Translations under genes and position numbers: made by a program
The notes under the pieces: generated by a model
Database searches by the model: none
Seen by the model: the letters and a program-made list of their open reading frames with translations, nothing else
Told to the model about the DNA's origin: nothing
Source of the DNA: Prevotella sp. CAG:924
GTDB lineage: Bacteria > Bacteroidota > Bacteroidia > Bacteroidales > Bacteroidaceae
Reading direction: 5' to 3'
Assembly (NCBI GenBank): GCA_000431975.1
Contig: HF988553.1
Location: forward strand, 1-24,184
DNA length: 24,184 bases
Shown here: one piece after another, positions 24,040 through 24,184 of the stretch
How the letters are laid out: every line of letters begins with the position of its first letter
Numbering within the stretch: the stretch's first letter is position 1

Positions 24040-24184
24040 AAAAATGATGTCGCATAACACAAACAAGCTCCCAGACGAAGGCTAGATCAATCCCAATCTG
24101 AGAGAGACATAAAAAAGATGCTGCGAAAGAGCTCTCAACAGACCTATTGAGGCTCACCCGATGAATATAGGGGATTGTTTAGCT

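Overview
The window looks like chromosomal DNA of a Bacteroidota organism, most likely Prevotella/Segatella-type. The reasons are a moderate GC content, proteins typical of the phylum (a 1,155-residue SecA, DUF4105/Lnb-like protein, CNNM/CBS 'hemolysin', LptC lipoprotein, discoidin-GH2 enzyme, small outer-membrane barrels), and promoters. Nearly every transcription unit starts downstream of a TAnnTTTG octamer, the Bacteroidota -7 element. Shine-Dalgarno sequences are largely absent. No mobile element, CRISPR array or phage gene was found.

Layout. 141-1709 (-) encodes a Wzx-like polysaccharide flippase. 1937-5421 (+) is an apparent operon: ECF sigma factor, short single-TM anti-sigma-like protein, exported small protein, and two paralogous outer-membrane barrel proteins. 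It ends in a relic of a large outer-membrane barrel C-terminus at 5431. kdsB (CMP-KDO synthesis) faces it from 6482 to 5739, with a shared bidirectional terminator. A divergent tRNA pair follows (Phe on -, Pro on +), each with its own promoter and terminator. 7123-8498 is about 1.4 kb with no convincing gene but with degenerate repeats and inverted repeats.

11752-8499 (-) is an envelope operon: FadL-like/porin-like outer-membrane protein, LptC lipoprotein, CNNM/CBS membrane protein. It shares a divergent promoter region with 11895-14610 (+), a DUF4105 (Lnb-like) membrane protein followed by an alkaline-phosphatase-superfamily protein that appears to have lost its catalytic and metal-binding residues. 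secA (15026-18493, +) has its own promoter and a strong terminator. It converges with an Nramp metal transporter (19864-18602, -). A stand-alone secreted GH2 enzyme (20367-23978, +) with two N-terminal discoidin-like domains closes the window.

The common theme is the cell envelope: LPS sugar activation (KdsB), LPS transport (LptC), polysaccharide flipping (Wzx), preprotein export (SecA), possible lipoprotein maturation (DUF4105) and an ECF-controlled set of outer-membrane proteins. The items most worth a second look are the pseudo-phosphatase, an approximately 46-residue insertion in the SecA second nucleotide-binding domain, the ECF/barrel operon with its truncated relic, near-leaderless starts, and the structured intergenic region at 7.1-8.5 kb.
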